Positions 21,801 through 35,015 of a DNA stretch of 64,000 nt are shown piece by piece. The notes beneath the pieces were generated by a model. That model was not told the origin of the DNA. It searched no databases and saw only the letters and a program-made list of their open reading frames with translations. The stretch covers positions 12,896,001-12,960,000 of the forward strand of contig OX485806.1 of NCBI GenBank assembly GCA_950295325.1, written 5' to 3'. This DNA is from Polytrichum commune (Eukaryota; Streptophyta; Polytrichopsida; Polytrichales; Polytrichaceae). A program made the position numbers and the translations under genes. The number at the start of each line of letters is the position of its first letter. Within the stretch, counting starts at the first letter, position 1.

Positions 21801-23858
21801 AAGTTTTGGGGACTCATAAGCTACATGTCAGGTCATGTGTCATACTTCCATTTGAGAGTCTTGAGGTATTGAGTGGTAATGTTAGCTTATGGAGAGTGAT
21901 GGGCACGTCCCTAAGACTAAGGGTCGCGTGACCCCCAACCCTAAACCCCATTGGGCAAGGGGTTCTGAATGTATTTAACATTGTGGTTTATTAAACTATA
22001 TGCACATGCCCATATTCCCCCCATGTCCATGCATATCCGATTTATGCATGCATGTTCATGCCCATGCTCATAAGCCCCCAATGATCCATCATCATGCCCC
22101 CCCCCCTCCATGTCAACTTACGACTTTGCTCCATGCCCGCCACCTCCCCTAACTCTCCCCCACCCTACCCATCATGGCTCCATGCGTTGTACTATAGATT
22201 AGCGGTACGCCGGGGATAATAGGTTGATGATGGACATTCCTACACTTGAACCATGAAGAGTGTAAAGTAATCGTCGTGGAAGATGGAGACATGCATTTTT
22301 TTATGTTGACTAAATGCAAGTCTAGTAGTAACCTACAAAGGCTGGGTTGGTGGGGCACCCATAAAAACACAAACCAATTAAAGATTGCAAACAATAAATT
22401 GTAACATGTGCCACATATGGTGCATGTGTCATGTTTTCTCATCAAGAAAGTGCATGATATTTCAAGTCAAAACCTTTTGACATGTGAAATCAATCAAGTA
22501 CACTCTAACCTCTATAATGTCATTCCCTCTCTTGTATCCTAAAACCCTAGGGAACGGATGTGCTTAATTCAATTCTCCCTCCTTGTTGTCACATTTCTTT
22601 CCCATATATCACATGTTTTGACTTTAAAAGTAATCCATCAAAGAATTCAAACCACACAATTGCACACATCAAATTGTCATCATTGTCATTATTGTAATAT
22701 AAACTATGTGTTATTCCACAATGCCACATGCTACACTAATTCCTGCATTATCGCACATTCATGCTGATACAACAGACGTCCTTAATTTCACATCCACTTT
22801 GGTTGCCACAGGCATGATATTAGGGAGGTTAGAGTGTCATAAGAAAAGAGCCCATTTGCAATGAGCTCTCTCAACTGATTTTCCAGCTGAATCTAAGGTT
22901 AGGTCAAGGGACAACTGTCAATCTTCAATTGGAATTCTGAGCCCCATATCTACATTCAACTTTCAGTGACATTTAAAGGTAGACAGGTGGAGTGCTAATC
23001 CACTGACATATGTACCAACATTGCAAAATATCTCTGCACATTAATATCTTCTTCCATCAGATGTGTGCACTGTGCAATTCTGCCTTAATGATTGCCACGA
23101 TAGGGCACCAATTTATATTGGGGAAATCAAAGTGAAGATTTTTCTTCTCTTGAAACGATCGCATAGACCCTCTCAATTGTGTTAAGCATGGAATTTAGAT
23201 TGATGTCTATATTGTGGGCACATAGTCCAATCTCATTGTAACATGTAAGGCACTGAAGTCTTAAAGTGACACTTTAAGAAAAAATCTATCTAAGGTAGGT
23301 TAAATAACTTGGAAATTGTCAAACATTTCATAGATTAGCAAATCTATGGAGTCTACCTTCAAAGGCTATAATTGTCAAGGATTAACATTAATAAAGTAGA
23401 TTATGCATAACATTATTCAATTGCTAATAGACACTCCATTTTAATGATATTCAGTGACAATGTTTCACATGAGTATATCAAGTTGAATCTCGTATAGCAA
23501 TGTTGGTAAGAGAGTAACCATGGTATAGATCTTGAATAGTATTTGGCGTATTTTTGGCCCCACCCACCCACACTCTATACTCAGTTGGATAATGTTATGT
23601 ATGGAGGATCAACATTAATAAAGCATATTATCTAGGAAGAATCAACCTTATTTAGTGAAGAAGAGTGGCCCGCTTTGATTTTCAAGCATGTACACTTGGT
23701 GTCAAGCCCACCCTCCTTCATAGAACTCACATGGGCTCCAAATCCGAGCATGAAACCAACCCAACTTGGAGACCGGGCCGGGCCTCACTTGAAAGGAGTT
23801 GATTTCACCGCTATTATGAATGGCCAAGGTGGTGCTATTTTGTACTTGATGTTGGAGA
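18861..23858. other. AT-rich noncoding DNA with a degenerate inverted repeat
   Basis: No convincing coding sequence; all ORFs are short and without motifs. Around 18950-19210 and, inverted, 21985-22190 there are two related C/G-tract-rich stretches sharing GGCGGGCATGGAGC, CATGATGGG and GGCTTATGAG. These could be worn terminal repeats of a roughly 3.2-kb element. Positions 20288-20301 are a short GA run. Confidence 0.4.
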
Positions 23859-24812
23859 TGATTACCGTACGTTAAGGGCAGCTTCGGCGCTCTCTTGCCG
23901 AATAATTATTAAAAGTAAAAAAATAGTGTTCGGCACCTAGAAATAGTATATTCATATTTTCGGCAATTTTCTCTTTTAATTTTTAAAATTCAGCTTAAGT
24001 TCATTTTTAATTTTCTATTTAAGCTTATATCTTGTACATCTCTCTTGCATTGAATGACAAGTAAGATGTGATTGAAGAGTTGAGAATGCTCTGTGCTTTA
24101 TGCAAGTAGAGTGGAGTTGTGTTCAACAATGCATATGGGATATGTAAACTTTGAGGTGAAGCACCGAATTAGACTTCATTTTTATAACTCGCATAACATT
24201 TGCATAGAGTCTTCAAATGACATAAAATTTGTTGGAGGTGAAAGATTACTTGATTTTTAAATTTTTCTTAGACCAACAAAATTCCAAAAAAGTTGATCTT
24301 CTATGCACAAATGAGCTCCGAAAAACTGTTATGAACGCATTTTAATTTTTTGATCTTTACACGGCTGCAATGTTTTGTCCATATCTTTTGCATAAAGACT
24401 TATTTTGACACAAAACTTATTGGAGGTGGAAGAAGGATTGATTTCTCAACTTTTGTTAGTTGGACAAAATTCTATAAAACTTCATCTTCTATGCTCAATT
24501 GGACTCCAAAAATTTGTGTACAACACATTTGAAAAACCTCACCTAGAGTCTTGCTACTTCTTAACCCATATTCTTTGTGGACTAATGTAAGTGAGCTTGA
24601 TTACAAAAGGAGCACCTTCTCCCTTTCAAAATTCACATATGCTTCCACTGTAAGTAAAACTCTAGTGAGAAGTAAAAATTTCTTACTTTTCGGCAATTTT
24701 GAAAAATAATTAATTTTATATTCGGCAAAAAATGCCAATAATATTCCAAATTTTTCGGCGTCTATTTTTAGAATTATTTTGTGCCGAAGCTGCCCTTAAC
24801 GTACGGTAATCA
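23859..24812. mobile_element. 954-bp TIR element (MITE-like) with 30-bp perfect inverted ends
   Basis: The ends 23859-23888 and 24783-24812 are perfect 30-bp inverted repeats, beginning TGATTACCGTACGTTAAGGG and finishing CAGCTTCGGC. The interior is AT-rich with no transposase. It includes two direct copies of a roughly 150-bp segment about 188 bp apart (starting near 24190 and 24376; shared TTGGAGGTG core) and subterminal CGGCAATTTT motifs. No TSD is seen outside the 30-bp repeats. A TTAA inside both (TIR positions 14-17) would also fit a TTAA-type duplication with a shorter 13-bp TIR. Superfamily is unassigned. Confidence 0.8.
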
Positions 24813-27800
24813 CTTTTTACAATGACTTATTTGATGGCACCGTTGCACTCACTTGTTGATAGTTTAAAAATGAAAAATAAGTGTCACCAGGAAGTAACTT
24901 TAAGGCCTTATAATACCTTATGTCTTTCAAGTACCCATTCTAAACTACAAGCCTTGCCACATATCACTAGAATATGGTTGTTTGATCAAGGAGAGTGACC
25001 ACATAGGGTCTCCATAGGTTATGTGGTCTTTTGCATAAGAGGTTTGACATCAATTTCGTTCTTTTGACTCTAGTTGTTTTAGTGGCCTGTTGATGCATGA
25101 TTATAATTGTTGTTGTTTTCCTAATTTAGGGCAATAGGCCATGGTACTTTAAAATTGCCTCTTCCGGATGCAAACAAGTAGATGCTACCTAAGAGTTTAT
25201 TTCTATTTTTTGAGAGGATGCTACCTTGGTAGATAAGTAGATGCTACCAAAGTAAAATGTTACCACATTTAACTCTATATTATCAACAAGTATGTAATGG
25301 AATTAACACATCTATCTTTGCATGGTTTTTTAATTTGATATTTAGCAACGCTATCCGTTGATTTTGAATCTTTCCATATTCAAAATTTAATTTTTTTTTC
25401 TCTATTTTGGTGTTTTAAATAATCACGTATAGAATTTTCTACTGAATCTCTATAAATTCAGAGTTTAATTTTGGAGTTTTAACATATATGCTTGAACTTA
25501 AGTTTTTGAATGCAACACATAACACATTTAAGCATTTAACCCACTTATTGAGAATAGTGTGTTCTTTCCTTACATAACTGATCTTGGTTCTATTTCTAAG
25601 CCCACAATTCATAAATCCATTTATCTATCTCATTTTATTTGTTAACATATTTTAATTGGGTAGAATCCCTCAATATAGCATTTGATTGGTTGTCAAAGCT
25701 CCATGTTTTTATATGCATAAGACATTTCCATCGAAAGGTAGGGTATCATAATGACACCAAGTGGCTATCATGGGGGATGAATAATTGAAATGGCTATCTG
25801 AATATTGGAGGCTAGATGAACTCAAGTACCTATTCATGCACCAAATTTTAACAAACCCTAACTCAAAAGTGTGTTGTTTACACCTGGGAAGTTAAGACAT
25901 GAGTGATGAGTAGTGAGCAGTAACATGTGGGTGGTTTAGTCAAATATTGTAAATTCCCATGACTATAGGGTCATAACCTAAATTGGGTACTATATTTATT
26001 GATTTTATTGAATTATATAGTATTTCAAATGGAAGGGGGCCTATTACCATGGACTGCTAAGAAAATATTCAATCGATTGTCAATTTTTATTGTAAGAATC
26101 TTAAACATTTTTGTGTGCAACCAAAGTATATAAGAAATATTTAATGTCATATACTAATATTTTGAACCATTACAGTGAACGTCACTACTCATCTTTGTAA
26201 AGAGTAGAATTCAAAAGACACTAAACATGTTTTGTAAGCATTAGATCGGGAGAGGAATTGGATTACTATAAAGTGGCGACAAAGCATGCAACTAACAACT
26301 TTGCGTTTGGATGGTAACCAACTAGAATCGACAAAGAAACTAGCAATAGGGTCAATAAAGGAAAACTGGGAGATTTGAAACAAACAGTCAACAACAACTC
26401 GCCATTGCACATGGCATTTTACTTGAGCAATGGATTTAGTTTTATTTAGTTTTAATTAAATATGTTATCATTTACAATTTAACATTGTTTTTTCACATTG
26501 ACAATCAAACACTTGCATTTGACTTTGTAAAACTTTATCTCTTGAATGCTTATACATTGTGTAATGCGACTTGCATACAAGCACATTTGGAGATGCCAAA
26601 GAAAAATAATTGTGTGAAGGGTGGTGAATATAGACACCTAAATTGTCAAAGAGAAATTTTATTTTCCAAAAACTCAGTGTGTTATCAAGCATAGTAGCCA
26701 TGTATTCATGGTCCTTAAGAATGTGAATTTTGAAGGGTCTTAGGGGTAATGAATTGGATAATTGCAAGGGTGTGGGTTAGGAAGAAGAGAAACCCATTGG
26801 CCACCACCACCCAATTGTTATTGGCTCTATTCCCACATCAATTCTCAACATTTCAAAGCCATTCTTCACAACATGCCAACTGAGTTTGAATAGGCCTCTT
26901 GACCTTGTTGTCAATTCTTTTGATATGTTAGCATGAATGAACGGGTAGCAAAACAACATACATGAGGGAAATTTTTATTTTATTTATCAAACTATATGTT
27001 TGAAGGTATTAATCACAAAGGCATGAACCAAGACAATGGGGTCAAATAAATTGAGGGGCTATGTGGGACCCATATCTTATTGAAGGGTATGGCATTGAGA
27101 AGAAGGAAAAAATAATTGGCCATCACATTTATTTATTTTTTCCTTCCATCCAAATCACATCATAATCCCACAACATTCATTAATCAATCACCCACTAATC
27201 AAACAAGTTTTGGTGGGGCCCAAATGTTTGTTGTATTTTTTTAAATAGTTTCTTCTTATATGTGAAATTTATAAATCATGTTTGAGGTCAACAAGCACAT
27301 ACACATGCCCAAAGATGTTAAGTGAAGGGAAGGAGGGGAGGAGGTAAGAGATGTTTGCAAAAAATGAAGAAACAACATGAGTTGAAATGAAGGATTGATT
27401 TTCTTCTAACACTCAAAATAATATACGTGAAGTTGAAATAAAAAGCATCAAGAAAATGCATCCCAATTCCATGAATTTCAATCATATGTAACAATGTGTT
27501 TTATAAATTTATTTTATTTGTATCAATTGCAATGACGAACTAAAGTAGGAGATGGCTTATGCCTTTGTGATGAACTCTAAAGTGTTCAGCCAATAAAATT
27601 TCAACCAACCTTTTTGGGCATGTTATATGTGTACATTCCAAAATTTAGATTTTGACACAAAGGTTGAACTGAACATGTATTTCACATTTTCTAGCAGAAT
27701 CATAGCAAAATTGGTAGAGGTTAAGGGATAGACAGAGGAGAGATACAATGAAGAGGACATAAATTGTTTGTTTGCACATGGGATAAGACAAATACCAATA

Positions 27801-28708
27801 GTTTGCAAGGCAATAAATATATCCCATCTTTGAATGCTACTCAAGGGGCCATACTAGTATATTATTTGCAATCAAATGTTCATGGAAATATTTGTTGAAA
27901 ACCAATAATGATGCTGTCAATTTCAATTGTATGGATGTAGTTTAGCGTTCACCTTGTACAACTTTCTTTTGTATGTCCACTCCAAAGCAAACATATATTA
28001 AGTTATATTTCATACTCCATGCTTGATTTGACTTGGAACCCCTACCCTTTAAAACAATTGTTTTACCCCTATATTCATTCATTTGACATCATAAAGAGTA
28101 ATGTCAAGAAACACGATATTAGATTATTCTTATTATTATGGAAATGACTATTCAAAGTAAACATGTAGAGGACAATTTTCATTGCCCCCCCCTCCCATGG
28201 TACATGTTAGTAAATGGGAAATGTTAAATTGACCACGACCATAGGGACGCATTGTGTAGTCACATGACATGTCAAACTTTGATTCTTCATTGCACACATG
28301 AAGAGGAGCAAGGCACCGACTTCGTGTTAGAGTTAATAAACTTGGCCAAATTGGATGACAATCCATAGCCTAGTCAATTACTTACATATGAATTAAGATC
28401 GTTATAGCCAATGTGTGATGAATTTAACAATCCCCTACACAAATACCTAACTTATAAATGTCTCAATATCCAATATATATATTATTTTTTCACAATATAA
28501 ATCTTAACATCTCAAAATATATACCAAAATTATTGGGTTTGTTATTTTCCGCTACATAAATCATATATTGACATCAATGATGGGGTGGAACATCATAAAC
28601 CATTTAATGTAGTGTTAATGGGCCCTCACCACTACATGTGATAGTTTGTGATGTATTTTTCCATACATTCCTTGAAGTCAAGGTAAAGTTAAATTTATAA
28701 AATAATTC
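24813..28708. other. AT-rich noncoding DNA, nothing recognised
   Basis: No ORF with a recognisable motif, no LTR ends, no RNA gene. Homopolymer and CATTT-type runs only. It may be old single-copy intergenic sequence. Confidence 0.4.
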
Positions 28709-29250
28709 TAGGAGGAGACCCAAATGGCTACCAATGGCCATCAATTAAGGCCATCCCTTGCAATGTTCGAAGTGGCCCCTAGCACTGCTACTTTTGGTTT
28801 GCCACGGTTTTCCCCCCAATGTTCTTGGGTGGTGAACTTATTCATATAAATATCATGCTAGGAGGCGGTGACCCTAGAACATGGCCGCCAACGTTTGTCA
28901 CATTTTTTTCACAAACTTTCTTGGGTCAAGTTTTCAATAACATAATATGAGGGTAGGAGTAGACTCATGAACATGGCCACCAACGACCATCAATGAAGGT
29001 CATCCCTTGTGATGTTGGATGTGGTCCCTTATCATTGCTAGTGCTAGTTTGTCATTTTTTGCGCAATTGTTCTTGAGGTCAAAGTAGATTTAGTATTAAA
29101 ATAAAGCTAGGAGGGACCCCAAACATGGCCGCCATTCCTCACATTGTTGGAAACATTCTCTCAAGACTGCCAGTGTTGGTGTGTCATGGTTTTTGCCCAA
29201 ATATAATCTTGGTTTCAAGGTGTATTGGTCATTTTAACAATAAAATTTTA
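28709..29250 (+). repeat. Degenerate tandem repeat, about 150 bp, four units
   Basis: Units start near 28709, 28861 (shortened), 28951 and 29109. Each opens with a GGAGG-type block and ACATGGCCGCC or its variants, continues with CATCAATGAAGGTCATCCCT-type sequence, and ends with GTCATTTTTTGCGCAATTGTTCTTGG-like sequence. The copies are diverged, so the array is old. Confidence 0.6.
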
Positions 29251-30260
29251 TTTTTCTCAAATTTTGTTATTATGTATTATAGAAAGATTTCTTGTTATTG
29301 GTCCATTTTACCTTCAAATTGTTGGGTGGATTTTTTTGTATTTCTATTTAATGTGGTTTAGGAAACTAGGTCTTGGGTCCTCATGGACTTGGACTATATG
29401 TGGGGCTATGCATTCGGGGGTAAGGAAACATGCCTTGATTGGTGATAGCCATACAAATTTTCTCCCCAAGCAAAGTGTCTCATGTGACAAAGGAGAGGGG
29501 GGGAGGGGTGGTGGGTGGTGGGTGGGGGATTTAAGATTAGCATGTTTGTGGGCTATGTAATATAATATATTCAATTGCTTCATTATGGATTAGAATACTC
29601 ACAACTCAAAATATGATCTTTATTTGCAACTCTTTGAAAACCCCTTGAATATAGCTTCCCAAAGGAAGAATGTTGAGAGTGAAATTAATTTACATGTTGA
29701 TTCTCCATTGGAGGGATTTGAAAATAGCATTAACAAACACACATTAACATAATGATATGATATTACTGCTTCCATATGAAGCAAACTTGAATGAAGAGCC
29801 TCTTTGCATGCATGATACTTCCCCTTTTCATTGGTGGGCTCTATCCGAGGTAACAAATATCAATGATAACCAATGTAATCATGGTAGTGTGGGGGGTAGC
29901 ATTAACATAACACCTAGTATGCATGCATGTGTCAATGTGTAAAGCAAATCATACCGACACTTCAAAAGTCACCACATGATAGGGAAGGCCTACGATAGAC
30001 TAATTTATTCATAATAAGACCCTTCAATCTCTTTTATTTCTTCTCCAATTATAACAAATCAATGGTAGAGTGGACAACTTTATTTCTTAACTCTTGAGTG
30101 CCCATAAAGTCATATAGTAGTCGATGCATTATTTTGAACACATTTTTTTGTTATATGGAGGCTTCATGAAAGGAGAGAAGTTAGCATGTCAGTGGTGAGT
30201 GATAAGCAATGAGCATTAACATGAGATGTAAGTTTATATTTTAAAAATATTTTCCATGGA
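29251..30260. other. Noncoding left flank of family D copy 2
   Basis: AT-rich DNA with no recognised gene. A G-rich run (gggaggggtggtgggtgg) lies at about 29498-29527. The last bases before the family D start are ATGGA, the candidate left TSD. Confidence 0.35.
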
Positions 30261-32326
30261 TGTGGGAACACGCGAACACCAAAAGATCCAGATTGGCGGT
30301 TTTAAGTGCCAAATCCGGGTTGTCCGGATGACCCTAGTATCGTCCAGGGATTCTGTGAAGTGTAGGAGGTCTAAAACTCTCCGTACCTACTTATTTCCTC
30401 TTCCTTAGCCAAATTTCCGGATATTTGGTCTTTGGGGACATTCTTAGCCCTTTTTTCGGAGTGTGCCTCTCCGGATGTTATTTCTAGGTCCTCTTTATAA
30501 TACTTACCCACCCCTTTACGTCTACCCTCTAGAATAGGTGGTTTCTTCCGGTGAAGACGTCCTTGATAAGATTAGCATCCGGAAACTCCCTCACAACCAA
30601 TCCGGATTGATCAGGTCCGTCCTGGCAGGTCACGCAGAGAGATCTGGATTGTTTCTTGGGACCATAGTGGCCAGAGGAGTCCGGATTCCGACCGGAGATC
30701 TGACTCGACGGGATGAGTAGGTGACCCGTACCACTTTCCGGATTACCCCGTCCAAAGACTGTGAGACCTCTTCAGAAGGTCGGATGGCGTAAGTCCGGCA
30801 CCTTCCGGATCTTGCCCAGTCCTAACGACGGCTATCTCACATGGACGTTACTCAGGCATCCGGAACAATGAGGATCTCTTCCTACTGCACTCCGGAGGTG
30901 GCCTCCAATCCGGAATCCTTACTGATCTGGACCTCTCCTTCTCCGTCCGACGGATCTGTCCGGCTACCTTTACCTTGGATTCTACTCAATCTGAGCTAAC
31001 TGGGCGATCCGTACCACTAATCCGGATAGGTCCGTCTAAGGACGGTGGGACCTCTTCAGAAGATCAGATTGGCGTAAGTCCGGATCTCTTCCGGATCTCT
31101 TCCGGATCTCACCCAATCTTCCCAGCGGCTATCCCACCTAGACGTTACCCAACCTACCGGATTAGTGAGGTTTCCCTCCCACTACACTCAGAGAGGATCT
31201 ACAAGGCGATAACCGGATCTGATCCGGGTCTCCTCTCTCATGTCCTATCCGGAACTCCTATCCCTCATGCTCTCTCTCTCTTTCCTCCGCTAACAATCTT
31301 CGGATCATTCACACAAACATCAATAAAGAGAAGTCAAGGAGTGGGAAGCAAAGGCATTTATTCGGAGTACGAGTAATCACAATACAACAATGGAGAAGGA
31401 ACCCTTCTCAAGCTCCTTATTCAGCCTTAAGTAGAGGCTCAAAAATCCCTAAACTGAGGGCGGCGGCCCAAGCAGCCGCCGCTTAAGAAAACCCTAACTA
31501 CACCCGGTCTCCCAGATTTCCCGGATCCAGATCCGGGTTTTCCGCTGACACTACCAAGGGAAAATTTTATTAATCGTCTTCAAAAACTCCTAAGTCCTAC
31601 CTGCCTACCTCTATTCTGCGTAATTAATCTAGCTACTCCCCTAACTAAGAAGATCGGTGCTTCTTCGGAGCCGATCCCTCCTTTGAGTGACTCCCTACCC
31701 CGTTGACGGCGGATGAACCCCCTGCCGGCGATGCCTTCTGCAGCCGCGTGAGCACCCTCCTCATATTCGGAGACGGAGCAACCTCGTCCTCCGAATCCGC
31801 TGCCCTCTCGGTCCGTGGGGTAGCGGTCCCTGGTGTTCCGGAGATTGTCCCTGGGGTTCCGGAAGCTGTCCCCATCCGGATGCTTCGGACTGGAGAAGGA
31901 TCGCTTCCGGTGCCCTGCTCCGGATTCCGTCCGCCCGAGATCGAAGCCGTCCGCGGATCCCTGTTGGAGGCCGCCCTTGAGGGTGGCGGAGGAAATGGAC
32001 TCACCATTTGGCAGTCCCATGGAGACGATGGCGAGGCGTTGGTCATAGGGGCCTTGCCCCTACTCGGAGTGGCCTCCCGATCGGAAGTCTGGTGCCGGAT
32101 CGGCGTCCTAGCCCTATCCGGAGTCCGGGACCTATCCGAGTTCCGCGGAACAGGGGACTTGCCCCTTCCGGATTTGACCGACCCGGTGCTCTTCCGCCTC
32201 ACCTGGGGAGAACGGACCCTTTCCGGAGCCCCTCCGGAACTACCAGGCCGAGAGCCGCCTCCCTGCTGGCTGGGTCCTGCAGAGGACGGCGGATTCTGAA
32301 CCAGGGCTACTTCACCAACCACCTCT
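30261..32326 (-). mobile_element. Family D element, copy 2, left part
   Basis: Begins TGTGGGAACACGCGAACACC and follows family D copy 1 closely from 5316 to about 7366, including the - strand ORF tail. It stops abruptly inside the ORF at CCAACCACCT, where unrelated DNA begins. The matching remainder of the element is at 44877-46170, starting about 63 bp further along the copy 1 reference, so the two parts probably come from one insertion later split by nested elements. Confidence 0.7.
31645..32326 (-). pseudogene. Family D ORF C-terminal tail, copy 2
   Basis: The frame matches the ORF at 6689-7645 from VVGEVALVQNPP through the Ser/Pro/Arg-rich tail to APKKHRSS, with scattered substitutions. 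Codons upstream of 32326 belong to foreign DNA, so the N-terminus is not native. Confidence 0.65.
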
Positions 32327-32759
32327 GTCACCAAAAAGCCTGCACCCTTCAATTTCGTCCTAGCCCGAATGGAGAAGTTTATAATGACATGTAGAAATTT
32401 ATTTCTTTGTAACACAATGTATGATTCCAATCTATCGTTGGAATATACGCAACTTAGCCAAGTCTATACTATGTCTTCTTACACTCCTTAATCTCGAAGT
32501 TTGGAAGTTTGGAAGTTTGGACATAGTCTCGGTTTTTTGGCTCTCAAAAATTCATATGAAGTCCAAAAAATGAGTTCTTGGTATCCATGGATAGGTAATG
32601 AAGTCCTCTACATGAATATGCAATAATATTTCTACTGCCACAAAGTATATGGTCGCAATTCTATGTTGTTCCCTTTGAACCTACAGTTTTTCACTAGTTT
32701 TTGGAAGTTTGGACATAGTCTCGGTTTTTTGGCTCTCAAAAATTCATATGAAGTCCAAC
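32327..32759. other. Unidentified segment with a 58-bp direct repeat
   Basis: Noncoding. Near-identical stretches at about 32508-32565 and 32700-32757 (GGAAGTTTGGACATAGTCTC through ATATGAAGTCCAA) are 192 bp apart. The origin is unknown; it separates family D copy 2 from a family A LTR piece. Confidence 0.45.
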
Positions 32760-33401
32760 AAAACTAAATGCTCCAATAAGAGACTTTGCACATCCGCATA
32801 AGTATAAGGCTAATCAATGTAAATCCAAGTATTCAAACAAAGCCATAAATTGAACTTTAAATCATTCACGCCCAACTATTACTAACAAGAGGTCAAGCCC
32901 TCTTCAAGGCCAACTAGCCTTGGCTCCTAACCTTACATCCATGCACACACACGTGCTCCTATCTTGCTTCCCACGCACCCACACTTATAACACGTGGAGT
33001 GCCAAGGAGCACGAAGGAAAGAGAGGATGAGTGAGGGAAGAATGAGGGATTTTATAGTGAGTTTGAGGGAGTGAGCACCCTCAAGGCTCACGATAAGCCC
33101 TCGAGATTTCCTCCTACTTTGTAGGCTCTTATCCTATCTCATAAGCCGTCCCCCCTCAAATGATCAACAATGATCCTAATTCAAACATTTAACTAACATT
33201 GGCTTTCTACCTACCACACTTTACCAAGGTTTGTCCTTCTCCTACTTAAATCCACTCCACAAAAGCCTAATGCTTCAAACTAAGCTTTCTTCAAGCTTCA
33301 TTCTTTTTATATTTTTGTGAATAATCATAAATCACCAAAACACCACTTGTAATGTTTTACAAGTGTTAACAACCAATGTGGGCATCAATTTTGGGCTCAC
33401 A
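32760..33401 (-). mobile_element. Family A LTR, partial
   Basis: The right end, TTTTGGGCTCACA at 33401, and the stretch from the CAAGAGGTCAAGCCCTCTTC block through the TATA region match LTR1 with moderate divergence. The U5 end is missing on the left, so it is truncated. It abuts the transposase-like fragment. Confidence 0.65.
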
Positions 33402-34128
33402 AGGTGACGATACAGACAAGGTGTTCGTCTTTAAGATGTCGGAGGTTGGTCCTGGAAGTGGAGTGGATTTGGTTCGTCGGATGCAACCGGGTGGGGACCT
33501 GGAGAACGCGTGGATGATGTCCGATCACGTGAAGCGGGTCAAAGGGTGGACCACCATGGCCGCTCATGTGTACGATGGGACTTATTAACGGGTCATGACC
33601 ATTTCATGTTGTGATTTCCAATCGGAGGATAAGGATGCCCAAGTTCTCTTCTGGCAGAACTTCAACCACGTCATGGCCCGACACGGTATCCCACATCCAA
33701 ACTTTATAGGCTTCATGGCGGACAGTGCCCAAGCCAATTGGAACGTTGTTCGTATTGTATATGGTTCAGGGGATCCCAAAGTTCCAATGGAGGGTCGTGA
33801 GCACACTTGTTTTTTCCATTGGAAACAATCGCTCGAAAAACATACGAAATCGTATATAAAGCATGAGTTACAAGACCAACATAGACATCTTTGCCTTCAA
33901 TATCGAAATGCGTCATCTATGGAAGAGGTTGAGACTAGGTACCTAGCTATCAAGGCTTGGTGGGCGTCATCGAATTGTACAAGTGAGGACGGTCCCAAGC
34001 ATCTTCAGCTATGGCTTGCTTTTTGGCACTTCCGCTACCTTCAATGGGGTGGTTTCATGGAACTGGTACATCTCCTTCATAATTCATTATTGGTTTTTCT
34101 TGGATTCGATTTCCTCTCTCTGTACATT
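33402..34128 (+). pseudogene. Transposase-like plant protein fragment, one internal stop
   Basis: An open frame broken by a single TAA at 33586-33588. Segments: VFVFKMSEVGPGSGVDLVRR; AHVYDGTY before the stop; then DAQVLFWQNFNHVMARHG; IGFMADSAQANWNVVRIV; EHTCFFHWKQSLEKHTKSY; and a helical tail to YLQWGGFMEL. The Asp-containing FMADSAQ motif followed by a CFFHW motif recalls DDE transposases of the MULE/FAR1 kind, but the match is from memory of the pattern only. After GGFMEL a GTACAT donor-like sequence starts an intron, in which a family C LTR is inserted at 34129. The upstream part is cut off by the family A LTR. It is a fragment and cannot be functional. Confidence 0.55.
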
Positions 34129-35015
34129 TGTCGCGCACCTCTCCATGAGGAGTGCCCGAAACACCATGGGCACAAGGGGGACCCCGGAGTGACACCCGGG
34201 ACTTGTGGCGCCGTTGGTGAGAGGGCCCAAGTGATCCTAGTGTGGGTGAGGGCCCCGGGCGTTGGGAACGCCTCCCACCCACGGAGACTAGGATGCACAA
34301 GGGTAAGGCCATAAGCTATGCGTAGCTCATGGCGTGGTGATTCTAGAATGCTCAAGATCACCTCAATTGGAGGTGTGAGCTAGGAGTTATGGCCATTTGA
34401 GTGGGGTGCTGTCCCGGGACAGCGCCCTGGTACAGCAGTGCCTGGGAGTGATTCCCGGGACTGCCAAGGTTCAAACAGGCATAACTTCCTCAAGACTTGC
34501 CCGAATGGGGCAAGCGAGGAGTCCATCGGCATCTACGTGAAGCGTAGATGAAGATGGAGTGGTTGGTTGTTATGATCAGACATCATACAAGGAAGTTATG
34601 ATGGTCTGAAGCTGCTGGGGGGGTTCTAGGCCCAGCAGCTAAAGGAAAATGACCACTTGGCCCCAACTCTTGGTAGAGAGACAAGAGGTTGGTTGGCGGT
34701 GGGGTAGGGGCCCCGTGTAGAGTCCTAGAGGCTTATATGGGTGAGGTGGTGTGGCCTCACCCACCCGAGGCCGAACGGCACGGCCTCCATGGGCATTGGC
34801 CCATTGTGAGGCCATAGTTGCCTAGTATGGTTCGGGTTGTTGTAGTGTTGCTCCGGCGACGCGATGATCAACATAGGATTGGACTTCCATGGATGGAAGT
34901 CCACATCCAAGAAATGAGTTACCGATTAAGGGGTGAGTCCCGAAAGCAAAGTAGGAGGGTTGGTTCCCTCCTATGAACTATAAGGTCCGGGGTAGGAGGA
35001 GCTAACCATTAGCAT
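34129..35015 (+). mobile_element. Family C LTR, truncated at U5, inverted to its neighbour
   Basis: Starts TGTCGCGCACCTCTCC and runs 887 bp in + sense to CCATTAGCAT, lacking about 88 bp of the U5 end. The next base begins the chromovirus 3' LTR in opposite orientation, so the two form inverted arms of about 860 bp. The abrupt end at AGCAT is what an insertion of the chromovirus into this LTR would leave, with AGCAT as its left TSD. Confidence 0.7.
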
